A stretch of DNA of 6,384 bases, taken from NCBI GenBank assembly GCA_004296815.1, contig SCVT01000130.1:1-6384 (forward strand), given 5' to 3'. A program made the position numbers and the translations under genes. Positions 5,955 through 6,384 of this stretch are shown here, piece after piece (position 1 is the stretch's first letter; the number at the start of each line of letters is the position of its first letter). The notes under the pieces were generated by a model. It worked only from the letters and a program-made list of their open reading frames with translations. It was not told where the DNA came from and made no database searches. The stretch is from Reyranella sp. Lineage in GTDB: Bacteria > Pseudomonadota > Alphaproteobacteria > Reyranellales > Reyranellaceae.

Positions 5955-6384
5955 CGCCAGAGCTGGCGGCTGGCGATGGCGGCGCCCTGGGCCAGTGTCT
6001 CGAGCTTGGCCCAGGCGATGTCGGCGTGGACGCGCCCGCCCAATCCGCAGTCGGTCGAGGCGATGACGCGCTCGCGGCCGACCAGGCCGGCGAAGCGGCC
6101 GATCCGCTCCGCCACCAGCTCGAGATGCTCGACCACGTTGGTGGCGTGACTCACCACGCCGGGCAGGATCAGCCGGTCGTCGGGAAGCTTCGTGTCCTTC
6201 CACACGCTCCATTCGTGCTCGTGGCGCACGTTGCCAGCCTCGAACGAATAGGCGCCGGCGTCGATCTTCAGCATCACGTCGACGATGTCGCGCATCGCGA
6301 TGTCGGTGGTATGCGGGCCGTGCCAGCTTCCCCAACAGAGATGGAAGCGGATGCGGTCGCGGGGAAGGCCCTTCAGCGCGTGGT
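5951..6384 (-). CDS. Cobalamin-independent methionine synthase (MetE C-terminal)-like protein, 5' end missing
   Basis: The frame is open from the window edge (first whole codon at 6382) to TAG at 5951, giving the last 143 residues of a protein related to the C-terminal zinc domain of MetE. The four zinc ligands known from MetE (His, Cys, Glu, Cys) all have counterparts: H14 and C16 in FHLCWG, E48 in SFEAGN, and C112 in TDCGLG (numbered from the first visible residue). The intervening WHGPHTTDI, RHEHEW and GVVSHATNVVEH match the stand-alone 'methionine synthase II family' proteins of about 350-400 residues better than true 750-residue MetE. That group also includes relatives of epoxyalkane:coenzyme M transferase. 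It likely transfers a methyl or alkyl group to or from a thiol bound at zinc. An internal ATG at 6295 is not the true start, because family-conserved sequence, including two zinc ligands, lies upstream of it. Its substrate and any link to the adjacent catabolic genes are unknown. Confidence 0.88.
   Translation of the reverse strand, partial: HALKGLPRDRIRFHLCWGSWHGPHTTDIAMRDIVDVMLKIDAGAYSFEAGNVRHEHEWSVWKDTKLPDDRLILPGVVSHATNVVEHLELVAERIGRFAGLVGRERVIASTDCGLGGRVHADIAWAKLETLAQGAAIASRQLWR

Noticed and set aside
5951..6295. A complete 114-residue protein starting at the ATG at 6295
   Set aside because: The same frame stays open to the window edge and encodes conserved family sequence upstream, including the His and Cys zinc ligands, so this ATG is internal.
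4911..6335. 474-codon open frame on the minus strand spanning the ligase gene and the MetE-like gene
   Set aside because: It is out of frame with the MetE-like protein and antisense to the ligase. Both of those have conserved motifs, while this frame has only Arg/His-rich shadow sequence.

Overview
The window is about 6.4 kb of G+C-rich bacterial DNA (roughly two thirds G+C by eye), densely coding with almost no intergenic space. The gene content is an orphan TctC/Bug-type periplasmic binding protein, an ATP-dependent hydantoinase/oxoprolinase pair, an acyl-CoA synthetase-like enzyme and a MetE-C-like methyltransferase. Together with the codon style, this suggests a metabolically versatile soil or water Alphaproteobacterium, or less likely a Betaproteobacterium. 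No marker gene is present to fix the taxon. Bases 1-13 are not biological: they match the end of the Illumina TruSeq adapter exactly, so the contig really begins at base 14.

Layout. On the minus strand, reading from about 4254 down to 14, three genes are packed head to tail: a tctC-like binding protein (4254-3286), hyuA (3289-1217) and hyuB (1217 to the contig edge, lacking its 3' end). The tctC stop and hyuA start overlap as ATGA. The hyuA stop and hyuB start overlap as TGATG, with a GGAGG ribosome site inside the end of hyuA. This is a translationally coupled operon. A 95-bp intergenic region (4255-4349) holds a perfect 7-bp inverted repeat with a -35-like sequence running out of each arm, a plausible shared control site. 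Divergently on the plus strand lies an AMP-binding acyl-CoA synthetase-like gene (4350-5954). Its stop codon shares the palindrome CTAG with the stop of a convergent minus-strand gene (6384-5951, 5' end missing). That gene encodes the C-terminal zinc-binding part of a cobalamin-independent methionine synthase-like protein.

How the genes may work together (inference): the secreted binding protein captures a small organic acid or amide-like compound. HyuA/HyuB then carry out an ATP-dependent ring opening, amide hydrolysis or carboxylation in the cytoplasm. The divergent ligase may activate the resulting acid as a CoA thioester. The binding protein has no TctA/TctB membrane partners in the window, and the substrate cannot be read from the sequence. 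No RNA genes, mobile elements, CRISPR arrays or intrinsic terminators were seen.
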